Below are positions 50,847 to 62,698 of a stretch of DNA of 64,000 nucleotides, piece after piece. Position 1 is the first letter of the stretch; every line of letters begins with the position of its first letter. The position numbers and the translations under genes were made by a program. The DNA comes from Numida meleagris (Eukaryota > Chordata > Aves > Galliformes > Numididae). The notes under the pieces are model-generated. The model made no database searches, had not been told where the DNA came from, and saw only the letters and a program-made list of their open reading frames with translations. The stretch spans positions 85,169,947 through 85,233,946 of the forward strand of contig NC_034410.1 of NCBI RefSeq assembly GCF_002078875.1. The letters run 5' to 3'.

Positions 50847-51400
50847 GTAAGAATGACTGCACTAGGTCAGACCAAAGTTCTGTCTACCTCAGTATCTTGC
50901 TTGGTCAACACCAGATGTCTAGGGAAGATTATAAGAAGGAACAGTGTTGTTATAGTTCTTCTAAATTCTCCCCTGGCTTTCAACCATTTGTGGTTCAGTG
51001 GCTGCCTTAACTCAAATAGTTTGAGTATTTTGAAACTCTTAATGATTTTTTCTTCTGCAAACCTTAAACTATTTGAAGGGGAGACAGAGCTTTAGCATCT
51101 GCAAGATCCCATGGCAAAGAGTACCATACAATACTTGTATCCTGTGCACAGGATATGCTTTTGTTTCTTGTAAGGATAACTATTTCTTTTCTAGCATCTT
51201 CAGGACTCTTACTAATTTTACAGACTTGCATCTTATCCATCCTTCATTATTATTTTTCCAAGATGGAGCATTGTAACTTTTTGGTTGTTCCTCACTTGGA
51301 ATTTATTCCACATACTCATGTAACCTTACTGATACCATCAGTGTCTGTACTTTTGTGTTGAATTGTTTTTGTGGTCAGCAAGCAATCTTCAAGCTAACTG
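50847..51400 (-). mobile_element. Ancient reptile-type CR1 LINE relic with 3' end (reverse), copy 3
   Basis: It starts with TAAGAATGACTGCACTAGGT followed by CAGACCAAAGTTCTGTCTAC, the hallmark 3' end (read in reverse) of old CR1 copies common in turtle and crocodilian genomes. Later landmarks are ATCCCATGGCAAAGAGTACCA ('gtggcagagagttcc'), ATTTTACAGACTTGCATCTT and TTATTTTTCCAAGATGGAGC. Divergence is high. The far boundary is uncertain. It overlaps the consensus region of copy 2, so it is a separate insertion. Confidence 0.68.
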
Positions 51401-52799
51401 CAGGCATTATGCCTTTCCAAATCCACTTTCTGTTTTCTTTTTAGTATACCGTCAGATAATTCCTCTGTTTGAAATTAAAACCCACCTCTCCTAATCCCAG
51501 CTCCCACCAGTGGCTGAATGTGTTGATTACGGTATATCATCTACTGCAGAGTAGTTTTTTGATAATAAAATTTTGAACAGTACTCTAGTCAGTGCTGGGA
51601 GCAAGGCAAATACTGTCTTCTTTTGGCTTTGTAAACTAGCTTCTCCAAACAGATCTTTTTAGTATCTGAATGTTTCAACTCCATCATGCCCTAACTTGAC
51701 TTTTACCCAATCTATCTATGAGTTCATTCTTGCTATCATTCTTGTTTTCTTCTGGTATAGACTTTCTAGTTAATCTTTCTGTGTCCTCAGTCACTGTAAT
51801 TATCATGATTTAGAGAGGAATGAGGGAAATCATTATCATAATTGTAGTATTACCCACTTCTAATTTCTTCAGTCACAGAAACTGAAAACTTGTAATTAAT
51901 AGTTACCTTATGTTCTTTTTCATTTGACTCTGTTAAGACTACACTATGGCCAAAAATCATGCTTGAAGATCCTACACCTTGCAATAATTATAGCCTTGTT
52001 TTTTATTTTCCTTACATCACAATTGTGATATACCTTTTAAGTCAATATCTTCCTTTAAAAATGGGCATGCTAGTAGAATGCTGTTGTTTTTTGGAAGCAT
52101 CTATGCATTTGGACCAAATTAAGTTACTCTTGAGAGCTCTGTTGAGCTACACTGGAAATTAGATATACTGGAACCAGGACAAATATAGTGAGAGGTAGGT
52201 ATTATACTTCTGGGAATACGTTTTTCATCTGCTCTTCCCTACTTTTTTAGATACATTTTCTTGCTCTCTTTCATTTGTCAGCTACTCTGTCTTGTAACTC
52301 TGAGGGTAGTAACTAGCACTGATCAAAAACTGACTCCTGGAGAAAGATTATTTTAAGACCTCTCTCTTGAAGATACCAAGTTCTTTCAATTATCTCTACA
52401 GCCAATCTCTATCCTGTCTTCCTCAGTAGACCTCAATATGAAGATGAGGAAGAAGAGGATGAGAAAATTCAGACATCTATGTGTCCAAATGAGGCATGAT
52501 GATAGTCCATGCTAGTCCATAATAACTGTCATGGAAAATTAGGCAAAGCTAACATCTGCAAATACAGATAAGATAATGATGATTAAACAATAAAATAGTT
52601 AAATTTTGATTAGTAAATATCTTACTCAACATCCATCTGAAAACAAGACATTCACTTTGGAACACCTCTATTTTGAATGATCAAGAAATGTAGAGAAACT
52701 AATATGGGAAGAAGTGTGTGTGAAAACTGCTGTGAAAAAAACTAACTTGAATAATTTAGAAAAAGGAAGAATGAAGAAACATAACAAGTAATGAACTGT
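51401..52799. other. AT-rich DNA, possible unrecognised old repeats
   Basis: No gene was seen. Being flanked by ancient CR1 relics, parts may be further decayed repeat sequence that I could not align by eye. Confidence 0.4.
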
Positions 52800-52990
52800 T
52801 TAATGAAGATGGATTGCTTGATGCTCTTAATTTAGTCTCATAATGTGAGAACAAGAAGACACGCAATTACTCTGGGTGTTTGCAAATTTAAAACTGATAA
52901 GAGGAAACAATTCTTTATGCTGTGAGTGGTAAACTTTGAAACTCAAATGCTCTAACATTCAGTTACCTGTGCAAAGTGGATTGGTTTGTA
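52800..52990 (+). mobile_element. Ancient CR1-like LINE 3' ORF2 fragment
   Basis: The segment with AATGTGAGAACAAGAAGACAC, then GCAAATTTAAAACTGATAAG, AGGAAACAATTCTTTATGCTG and GGTAAACTTTGAAACTCAAA follows the order of the old CR1 ORF2 end ('...tttaaaacaaataaaaggaagtatttcttcacac...gtggaactc'). It is on the + strand, opposite to the three copies just upstream. Only this short part is recognisable. Confidence 0.5.
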
Positions 52991-54635
52991 CTGAGCCTTA
53001 CTGAAGCTCAGCATAGCTTTGGTTGTTATTTCGAAGTAAGGAACCATAATGAAACAGCAACTATATCTTGCATCCTTTTGGGACATTAGAGTGCATTTGC
53101 AATTTGATTTCAAGAAGAGTGTATTCTGTCTAGGAAAACACTCAGTAACTCTCCAAAGTGTTAGACTTTCAGAATCAAGTTCAGATATATTTTAGAGTTG
53201 TATGGTCTCTCTAAGAGCATCTATAGTATGCTGTTTAAGTCCTCACCCACAGAAGTAGCTTTAATCTCTCGTGTTAGCCATAGAATTGGAGGCAGCATCT
53301 CTTCTTCTTTGGAATATAGTAAAAACTGAGCTGATTGCTATAACTAAGGCTTAGATAAACACTGTCACTTGTTGAAGGCTAATTGAATTCATCTTTCTTG
53401 TTTTACTGGTTTTATACTTGATGACATCGCTCCTCATATTGAGGAATTATAATTTTTTTTCACTGGACAGTTAGTCCAACTCTGTGGGGTAAGTATCTAT
53501 CAGACTTATGTTTGGTAGAATAAGGTGCAAGTGCATCAAAGTGAAGATGGACATTAGTGTTAAGATTCTGCTGTTCATTAGAAATGTCCTCTCTAGGTTA
53601 GGTCAGCTGTCCAACTACCCCAGTGTTTTGTCAGAAGCTGAAAAAAGGATACTAATTAAGAAAAGCACATTAGTCTGGGCAACATGCAATACATTGCTCC
53701 CCCATTTTCTACTACTGCTCTATTAGGAATTATGCATGATAGATTTTAATGCAATCTCTAGTTCATTGTCTAGTTCTTTTTGAAATTATTGGTTAGCCTC
53801 CTGGGCAGCAATTTTCTGATGTTTTCCAGCCATAGGTATAAGTGATGCTTAATTTTAAGTTCATCTTGTACTAGCTTGGTGCTATCTTACTCAGTGCACA
53901 GCATGTATCCTTGTGTTGCTGAGTTTAGTGAACTACAGCTATATGTTCAGTTTATCTGTCCCTTTGATTTCATAAGCCTAGGTCAAATCCTTCTCTTAGC
54001 CTTCTCTCCTGAAATAATGCTCATCTGTCCTTCTGAGGTTGCTACTCCATCTCCTTGATCATTTCTCTTCTCCATATATGTACTCTCTATCTCCACTACA
54101 TCCTTCTGAGTTGATGAGGCACAGGATACTAGGATATAAATCATACCAGGATGTGGACATTGCCACAGAAAGGGACTTAATAATCTTGTAACTTCTGCAG
54201 ATTTAACTGCCAGATCTGTGGGCATATTAGCTCACCACTCAAAGGAAGTCAGCAACTGAGTAACACTAGCCCATCAATTGTTCTATTCAGGCAGTGAAAT
54301 GCCTTGCACAGGGCTTGTCATTTACTGTCAGTCAAACTTACACTTTAGAGACCTCCATGACTTTTTTAGTTTCCAGTGTTGACAGTTTGGTTTTGTTAAA
54401 ATGAAGCTGCAACCAAGTCTCTCCAGTCTTCTACTTTTACTTTGAGATTATAAGTCCCAGCCTACTTCTCTCACCATGTTGGATTTCAGGAAATGCTACC
54501 ATGCAAGTCAGAAACCTTAGTATCCTAAGTAACAGCCTAAATTTATCTTTCACAATTTCTCTTCCACATTTCCTGCTAGTCATTGTATCAGTAAGGATCA
54601 AGCTTCTCCCACCATCTGAAGAAGCTTAAGTATTG
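52991..54635. other. AT-rich DNA, no gene seen
   Basis: No gene or clear repeat was recognised in about 1.6 kb. Short open frames show no motifs. Confidence 0.45.
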
Positions 54636-55462
54636 TGCTACCATTCAACAAGAACTGAACAGACTGGACAGTTGGACAGGGAGGAACCTGATAAGGTCTA
54701 ACAAGAGTAAGTGTAGAGTCTTGCACCTGGGAAGGAATAACCGCATGCATCAGTACAGGTTAGGGGATCACCTGCTGGAGATGAGCTCTGTGGAGAAGGA
54801 CCTGGGAATCCTGGTGGACAACAGGTTGGCCATGAGCCATCAGTGTGCCCTCTTGGCCAGAAAGGCCAATGGTATCCTGGGGTGCATTAAATAGTGCATG
54901 GCCAGCAGGTCAAGGGAGGTGATCCTCCCCCTCTACGCTGTCTTGGTGAGTCAACATTTAGACTACTGTGTCCAGTTCTGGGCTTCTCAGTTCAAAAAAG
55001 ACAGGGATCTCCAAGAAAGAGTCCAGTGGAGGGCCACAAAGATGGTTAAGGGCCTGGAGCATCTCCCATATAAGGAAAGACTGAGTAACCTGGGTCTGTT
55101 CAGCCTGGAGAAGTCTGAAAGGGAATCTGATAAATGTTTATAAATGTCTAAAGGGAGGTGGGAGGCAGATGAATGAGGCCAGGCTCTTCTTGGTGGTGTG
55201 TAGCAGTAGGACAAGGAGTAATGTCCTAAAACTTGCACATAGGAAGTTCTGTTCTAACATGAGGAATAACTTTGTTATGGTAAGGGTGACGGAGCACTGG
55301 AACAGATTGCCTAGAGAGGTTTTGGAGTCTCCTTCTATTGAGATACTCAAGACTTATCTGGATGCCTACCTGCATGACCTATTGTAGGGTACCTGCTTTG
55401 GCAGGAGGATTGGACTTGATGATCTCTTGAGGTCCCTTTCAATCCCTGTGATTCTCTGATTT
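54636..55462 (+). mobile_element. CR1 LINE, 5'-truncated, intermediate age
   Basis: It begins with ACTGAACAGACTGGACAGTT and AAGTGTAGAGTCTTGCACCT ('F..sKckvLHLG'). It runs through GGACCTGGGAATCCTGGTGG, the ORF2 C-terminal coding region, GATTGCCTAGAGAGGTTTTG and GGATTGGACTTGATGATCTC, then ends in AATCCCTGTGATTCTCTGAT. Its tail (TTGAGGTCCCTTTCAATCCC) differs from the GATCTTGTAGGTCTTTTCCA type of the younger copies, indicating another CR1 subfamily. Coding frames (54898-55143 and 55169-55387) are separated by a frameshift near 55120. Confidence 0.93.
54898..55387 (+). pseudogene. CR1 ORF2 C-terminal fragment, frameshifted
   Basis: The first frame carries [20 protein letters not shown] and the [20 protein letters not shown] stretch. 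After a frame change near 55120, the second (55169-55387) carries KLAHRKFCSNMRNNFVMVRV and HWNRLPREVLESPSIEIL, then ends as ORF2 does. This is a transposon relic with no independent function. Confidence 0.88.
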
Positions 55463-55842
55463 GAATCCCCTTTATTTAAAATACCTTCAGATTCGGAAGC
55501 TTCTGTTCAGTTTTTAGAAAGCAAGTGACAAAGATAGGCACTGTTACAGTCATGCAGATGTACACTTGTACATGAAAGCAATGAGAAGGGTTTTGTGTTG
55601 GGTGGTAGAAAATTTTGATGTGAATGAATATGTTGACTGAGGATGCCTGCAGACTGTAGTTAGCTGAAGGGAAACTATGAATACAAATAATACACATTTC
55701 ATATACACTATCTTCTTTGTTGCTCTCTGTGGAAATAATGTTCAAATAGTCTGTAGTCTTAATGACAGAAATGGTGGAAACAGATCTTCAGCTCATCTGT
55801 GGAGACAGGCTCAAAGGTCCAATAGTATTCTCACTGTAGCAT
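55463..55842. other. Unique DNA, no gene seen
   Basis: Nothing recognisable lies between the CR1 tail and the promoter/LTR-like block. Confidence 0.45.
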
Positions 55843-56345
55843 AAGATGTTTTATTGTTCATCTCCTTTTCTGTTCTGCTTCACACCATTTCTCCAACTCT
55901 CTGGTTCCACAGTCACAATTTAGTGGAAATTCTCTGAGGAACTTCTTAAGCACCTGTCTTTTATTTGCAAAATCATAAATGTCTCCATTAGCATCACTGG
56001 ACTTGCTCTGCTTGCCCTTTCTCCTATGTACCCCTTTGCACTGCTGGGGCCAGCACACAACTTGTTACTACAAATTAATATTTTTTTTCCTGAGCTGCAC
56101 ACTTTTTCATGCATTGACATAATTAACATACACAAATCATAATTAGCATGTTGGAGTGACCTCTTGGGTAGATATCTTCTTGGCTTTGAATGAGCAGGAA
56201 ATATGCATAACCATTTTTGCAAATCCTGCCACACACTGGATGCTTACATTCCTGTGTGCACCCTGAGGTGCCCAGAACTGTCAGTGCCCTGTGCTCTGGG
56301 TATTAATTGGCCAGCCAATAGCATAACAGCCAATCAAACAGCTTA
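55843..56345 (-). promoter_or_regulatory. Promoter- or LTR-like block (minus strand), unproven
   Basis: A 14-bp palindrome ATTGGCCAGCCAAT (56306-56319) plus a second CCAAT (56330-56334) make three CCAAT-type sites in ~30 bp. On the minus strand an ATGCATAT stretch lies downstream, and an AATAAA signal (complement of 55850-55855) lies about 450 bp farther. CCAAT boxes, a TATA-like site and a polyadenylation signal within 500 bp is the layout of a solo LTR. A short intronless transcript or chance is also possible. The minus-strand frame at 55858-56058 has no recognised family, and no LTR family match can be claimed. Confidence 0.3.
56306..56334. promoter_or_regulatory. CCAAT-box palindrome with extra CCAAT
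   Basis: ATTGGC and GCCAAT flank CA as a perfect inverted repeat (56306-56319), followed by CCAAT at 56330-56334. CCAAT/ATTGG is the binding core of the NF-Y factor. Paired, closely spaced copies are more typical of promoters and LTRs than of random AT-rich DNA. Confidence 0.5.
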
Positions 56346-56510
56346 AGTAACAAAGGCAGCATTGTATATTTACTCTGATTATCTTACTTTTGCCTAATGA
56401 AGCTGCTTTAAGGTTTCTCTCCTGGCAAGCATCCAAAATGCTTTTATCTTCCTGCATGCAGTGAGCTGTCAAGCTGAGAGAAAAAGCCTCCTTTGTGTGC
56501 ACAGTCTGTC

Positions 56511-56536
56511 TTTTTTTTTTTTTTTTTTTTTTTTTT
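56511..56536. repeat. Poly-T tract (26 T)
   Basis: This is the longest homopolymer in the window. It is followed by CCAG, giving an acceptor-like context. Read on the minus strand it is a 26-A run, but no retrocopy body was recognised next to it. Confidence 0.9.
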
Positions 56537-56540
56537 CCAG

Positions 56541-56610
56541 AGGAGGAGCTGCAGAGAAAAGGATGAGTATCTTTGTGGATGCCTTGACTTTCATATGTTG
56601 AAGGAGGCAT
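56541..56610 (+). other. Exon-like segment C (70 bp), unproven
   Basis: After the 26-T tract and CCAG, 70 bases are open in one frame (start RRSCREKDEYLCGCLDFHML) and run to GCAT directly before GTAAGG, a good donor match. No family was recognised and no partner exon could be assigned. The long T-run makes a chance acceptor likely. Confidence 0.18.
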
Positions 56611-59233
56611 GTAAGGGTGTCTTTTTCCTAAATGTTCTGATTGTTTATAACTTTGATCTCATTTAATGGAATGTGCTTTGAGAGTGCATCAGGCATACAG
56701 TTTCATCACCATTCAGCTTCTCCATTTTCGTTAATTAGTATGTCACTAGTGATGTCACAGAGTTCACAGATTATTTGCTTATGCACCCTAGCTCTGATCC
56801 ACTGGATGTCTTCCTTTGCCTCCATCCTTCTCAAAATAAATGGAAGGATGTTAATGCAATTCTTACAGAGGATATTTCTGAATGAAAAAACAAAAGGAGA
56901 AAAAAAAAAAGAAATGAACCTGAGATAGACTTCAGATCGTATATTGCTGTAATTCCCTGTACAATACCCAAGTCAGATATAAAATTCTGCAAGGAAAACT
57001 GTAGCAATAAGAAGTGGGAGAAGCTAAAAGGCAACATGATGGCAACCACAGGCTTGTAGCCTTAGTTTGATTGAAGAGCAGATAGTTGCAGTTCAAGAGC
57101 TGTGAGCAAAGTATTGCTCTTTTTATTTTTGAACTTGTCTGTCTGTATGCTGAGTTGGGTGCTTGTGTTTAAAGAGTCATGTAATCTTTTGATTATTAAG
57201 TTCAGATGCAGAATTTTTCCTTTTTTGAGTTCTGAAAGTTTTCCTATGATCCACTCACTGGTGGGTCCAGTACTTAGCTCCTGTGGTGCACTTGTCATCA
57301 AGTCTGAGATACTGCACCAACTGGGGAGTGAAATTCTTATATCGAAGAAGTTAAAGTGGCTCCCTGGACTGAGGACTGTTATTATTGGACCTAGAGATTT
57401 TTGAAACAAACTTACTTCTGGGACATCTTGTAGTTTATGGTATCATTATGGATTCAGAAAAAAAAATAAAGAAGAGGAACTCCTGATAGTTGCTTCAGAT
57501 TCACTGAAATACTGTATTTTCACTGTTTATTCTTGTTTACATATACTTTATAAGACAGGCTTATCTGGCTTCATAGTTTCCAGAGAAATACAACCTTCTC
57601 GGGAAAAAGTTAGATATTTATTAAGTCTAGCATAAAGTAGTCCTGGGATTTGACATTACATCTAAATAATAAAGAAGTAACTTTTCTTCCAGGTGCTAAG
57701 CCTATCTCCAAGTTGCATGATACTATTTGAGATTTCACCATTTACCTTTTCTTGTCATTTAAACGCTAAATTTCCAAGAATTAGTACCTGGTTCTAGAAC
57801 AAGTACTACCCAAAAAGACACTTTCCTTTTGGAAGCTGTAGTGAATATCAAACCATCCCTACATAAAAACCTGTAACACATGCATCCTTCCTATTTTAAA
57901 AACTCACAGCTCTTCCCTATCTAGTTCTTTTGTTTTAAATGGCCTTGTTCTGCCATGTGAGTATGCATATGCTAAGATCTTGAGAATTTTTTAAGCGTCT
58001 ATCTTCGTAATGGTTACTGCTAATTCTTACATTAATATAATATTGTTGCTATTATTGTTATTTTACTACATAGAATATGTTTTCTCTCTCACTACCCATT
58101 CAAAATATCAAAAAGTTAACAATTCTTAGCAATCACAGTGTCATATGTTTTTAGATAAGTTACTGTTTTGTGTAAAACAGATGAGTACTCTTCCTTTGTA
58201 ATTATCTTGTAGCTTTTAGAAATGTCCAGCCACCATGAACAACGTATTTCAGTTTATGAAATATACCATATATATCAATTTGTGTTTAGTGTGTGCCTAT
58301 TCCAAGATACCAAAGGAGCTGAAGTAGGTTCGTAATGGAAGTCGTTGTTTGCCTTAAGTAGAACAAATATGTTTTTTGATCATGTGTGCATGAACTGAAA
58401 AAACTGAGTGACAAATCCATAGATAAACGACATATGCAGATGTTTTGCAGCATCTCAAGCATGGTGCAATGCAAATAGCTATCAATTTTCTTTTAGGTCA
58501 GTAACGAGTCATGTATTAATGAGTAAAACCTGTTTCACAGTTATGTGCCATATGAAAATTTATTCTCTGGAAACATAACATGGTTGCTGGACAACACGTA
58601 ACCCTTCTGTAGCAGTAAGTGCTTTATTTCCATTTCATGTTAAGTCATTGATAACCAGCTCAAACACTTGAATGTCTTAGGTCGTTAAGTCAACAAAACT
58701 TTTTATAGAAACTGTTGCTTTATTGATTGTAATCCAGAATTCAGAAGACTTCCATGTTCTTCTTATCCAATGATAAGACAAAAGAGAAAAAGAATGATAT
58801 CAGAAAAGGACACTAATCTCCCCCAGTTTACTTGCTACTTCTGCATATCCGTTACTTGAAAGATAGCTGTTAACTGAAACAGAACGGCAGATTTCCTACA
58901 GGAGAGATGAATTACTGCTCTGCAAATTCAAAATAAAGTTAAAAAGCTTGTCATTTTTGTATTTTGACTTATTTTGAGTACCATGATATCTTTACTCAAA
59001 TATGCCTTAAGGTATATATTTTCATTTGGTAAGGGCTTGTTTCACTGTTAAATAATTTTAAGTGTTTGTACGTGTCCTGCATAGATTTCTAAAAAGTAAA
59101 GAAATTCTTTATTAATGCCTACATAAAAAACAGCTGGAGAATATGAATGCTGAAACTTCATCAGAAGCTATGAATGTAGAAAAATGCTGAAGGAAGCAAA
59201 TAGGCATCCGCTGATGAAATAGCTAACTAATAC

Positions 59234-59286
59234 TCTGAAGAGTATCCATTTGTTCCCTGCTGTTCTGAAGAAGATACTCTTCAGAA
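59234..59286. repeat. Competing inverted repeats
   Basis: TCTGAAGAGTATC (59234-59246) pairs perfectly with GATACTCTTCAGA (59273-59285), a 13-bp stem with a 26-base loop. A second stem, TTCTGAAG (59263-59270) with CTTCAGAA (59279-59286), shares the right arm, so only one can form at a time. The structure is short for a microRNA precursor and its function is unknown. Confidence 0.6.
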
Positions 59287-62200
59287 TAGCAACAGCAATT
59301 CACAGATTCCTAAATGAAGAAGGTGCGTCAACCAAAATATGGAAAAGGCAGATATATATACAAAACACATCTGTGTTGTGGGAAAAGGAAATGTGGATGT
59401 AGCATGCTTCATTCCAAAAACTTCTTAGGAAAACATTAACAAACCATCCTATGTACCATCTTGTAGAAAAAGCTGGACAAGAGGATTTGAGAAAAGACAT
59501 TGTATACAGAATCATCTGCTGCTGAAAAAGTGCGTTTACAAACTGAAATTCTTGTGAGTTACATTGACAAGAACTACTTTCTTCCCACATACTTTTCATT
59601 GCAGTTGTATGTGTAGAAGCATGATATATGAGGGAAATAATAATAAAAGAAGCAGGGAGCAAACTAGGTCTGCACAGATGTCTTCTCAGTGTTGCTCTCC
59701 CAATGATTCCTAGAAAATCTGCTTAGATAATGAAAATCTATGAATTCTTTCGTGAGAATCTCTGCCATCTAATTAGGAAAATTCACTCACCAAAAAAAAA
59801 AAAAGTTTATTTCTTGTTATTTGAATGGAAAATTCCCTCACAGCAAAACATATGTTAACATGTAAACACAGTGCAATAAATTAAACAGCTAATACAGTTG
59901 ACATTGTATTTCTTGGGGAATATGTTTACCGTAATTCTCTTGAACATACATAAGTCCATACTAACAGTTTTTTTACTAGGTGCTTGACACAGTAGGTGTT
60001 AACTTTGATTTAGCAGATAAAATATCTGATTCAGCATGTAATTCACATGTTTCTACAAATCATGTAGCTGACTCAACCTGTGAAGTATCTGGCAGTGTTT
60101 ATTTTTTCTAATGGCTCGTTTGTCCATTTTAGGATGGACTTTGTCCAGTTCTCCATATGGCACATTGATTTCTGTGCAAGTTAAAAATTTAACTGGGAAT
60201 GTATTTTTTAAAGTGTCCATTCACATTTATACAGCTCTTCTGACAGAAGAACATTCCCTAGTGACATTTTTTTCAGTTTTTAACATACTTGTATTATATT
60301 TTTTTCAGTTGCCAAAAGCACCCTGAAATCTCAGAAACAAGACTTCTTTTCTGAGAAATATCATATCAAAAGGATGATAAAAAAGAGAATAACGGAAAAG
60401 TTTGTTGCAGGATAAGATTTCCACGTATTATGGGTCACCTTTGACAAATGGGTATCCTATTTCTTTGGTCTTTTCTTGATTGTTTTTAATTCATTTCCAT
60501 TGTACAGGACATAAAGCAGGGATGATTTTGTGAGAAACCTTGGAAATAAGGCAAACACAGGAGAATAGGCATGTAAAAATCAGTAAAATGGGAAATTGAA
60601 GAGTAACATGATCAGCATTTTTTGGTCAGCGTAGGGACAGTCTGTGGAAGAACACATTAAAATATATTTCTGAATTGAATTGTTTTGTAACAGGTAATAT
60701 TTAAGTGAAGTTTGCAGAAGCTGTATCTTTGAATGAAAATACTGATGAACACAGAAAAGGAACATAGCATTTGACTGCAGATATTTTTGGAGGCATCCCT
60801 TAAATGTCCAAGGAACAAAAGTCATTGCACTGTCTAAAACACTACCATCTAGTGGTTTCTACTAATACTACCACTGTACACAAAAGTAAGTGGAATTTTG
60901 CATGGGGAATGTCTCTGATTTTAATTGTCAAGATCATTAAATCAGGAAAACAGAAATTGATTAGTAGGATACTAAAACTACAGAGTGAACTCCATCACAG
61001 TTATATATACTTATTTTAACATGGTCAAGTGCTCAGTGATCTGTACCTGCTTTTCCTTTTACACACTAGACTACTGATGTCAAGATCTAAAGCTCTAATG
61101 AAAATAAAAAAATTTTGTTTTGTTTCATTTCTTAGAGATTTCACTGAAAATTATTGTTTGATGCAACTTGGGTATCCCATGATGCCAAGTAGTATTCTAT
61201 TATTATTATTTTTTTAATCATTTAAAGTGATTATTGAAAACTTGAGGATAGTCTTGCTTTATTTTCCTGCTCTTCCTTTATTTTGATTTTCATTGTAACT
61301 GAAATATTTTCAAGATGTAAGCAAAAGTTACATAGTTCTCAAACATGCTGGGCACAGCTTGGGGATCAGCAAATAATGAATAGATACGACAAGGGAAGTA
61401 TCATTGTTGAGCTACTGTAAATGTGTATTTAAGCTTGCAGTCTTATGTTAGATTACTTTGCGTTTCATAGTGATTGTACTGAGTATTGTCTATACTGAAT
61501 ATATTTATCTACATCTGATCAGATTCATAGGGTAGGTATATAGTTTTATATCTCAATTCTTAATTTTTGTAAAATGTGAATGATTGGCATCTACTAAACA
61601 TTTAATTTTTTCAACAGTAATTTTGGATGTTTCATTGAAAATATTTTATGAATAACAATCTGCTAAACAAATGTGAATATAATGTTGATGTACTATGCTC
61701 TTGAACTATACTGTAATGGGCTAAATTTTACCTTTTTAATGCATGACTTCTTAATGTATGTCTAAAGGTATTAGAGGTAAAGAAAGCACGAATATCAATC
61801 TGTTTCTGTACTCAAAATGACCCCAGGTTTTATTAGTAATGGAATCTAAGTGACATCATCTTTTGACAGTCATGATCTTTAACCCAGTTTGATCTAAACC
61901 AGACTCCTTTGGAATGATATCATTAAGGTAAATCCCTGAAAAGAAGGAAAACCATTTTGGTATAAACCATTTAAGAGTATTGAGTTACTGGGAATTATTT
62001 CACTAATTTTTTTTGTTATAAAGGACAAACAATTTCAAGATTGCAGATTAATACAAGGCACAACTAAACTGTCAATTTTTTACCAGTGAATTTAATTTAA
62101 GCTTCTTAAATACATTGTAAATTTTCATGTCTTTTAAAATATAGTTGAGTAATAATTAATTATTTCTTAAGTGAACATTGCGGTACAGTCATATTGTGAT

Positions 62201-62679
62201 GCTTATTCCATGAAATAGCATTGTAATGAAATTAAACAAATATATACATGTATAGTGTAAGAAATCTTATATTTTTCACCTTATCCAATCAAATTATTTC
62301 CTGTTTGTTCAATGAACCCATGGTACTTTTAAAGAATTGACCATAATGAGATTGTTTTCTTTTTTTTTCTTTCTTTTTGCTTGTCAGTTATTAACTGAGA
62401 GTTTGAATTAAATAGGGACTTTTGTATACGATGCAAATATCATACAGGATTATTCAAAAAATAAAATATTGACACTAAATGAAAAACAATACTATTTTAA
62501 TTAGATACCAGAAGGACATATCCATATTATTCAAATTTCCCACTTAGGGAAGGAATGTGATTTGCTTCTGTGTCTGATGCAAATCTTTGCATTTGAGATT
62601 TTCCATTAAAAAGCATTTAAATCACTGAATGGAAGTGAAAATAACAACTATTCTCCCAGTCCCAAGTTGATAAAAAATT

Positions 62680-62698
62680 ATATATATATACATATATA
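62680..62698. repeat. (TA)n-rich microsatellite
   Basis: TATATATATA followed by CATATATA is read directly; it is an impure AT dinucleotide tract. Confidence 0.75.

Noticed and set aside
57062..57409. Overlapping 100-115-residue frames on both strands
   Set aside because: Opposite-strand overlap with no recognisable family suggests a chance stop-poor stretch.
59300..59662. 120-residue minus-strand open frame
   Set aside because: Among the longest non-repeat frames, but no motif, no codon bias visible and no flanking splice sites; frames of this size are expected by chance in 64 kb.
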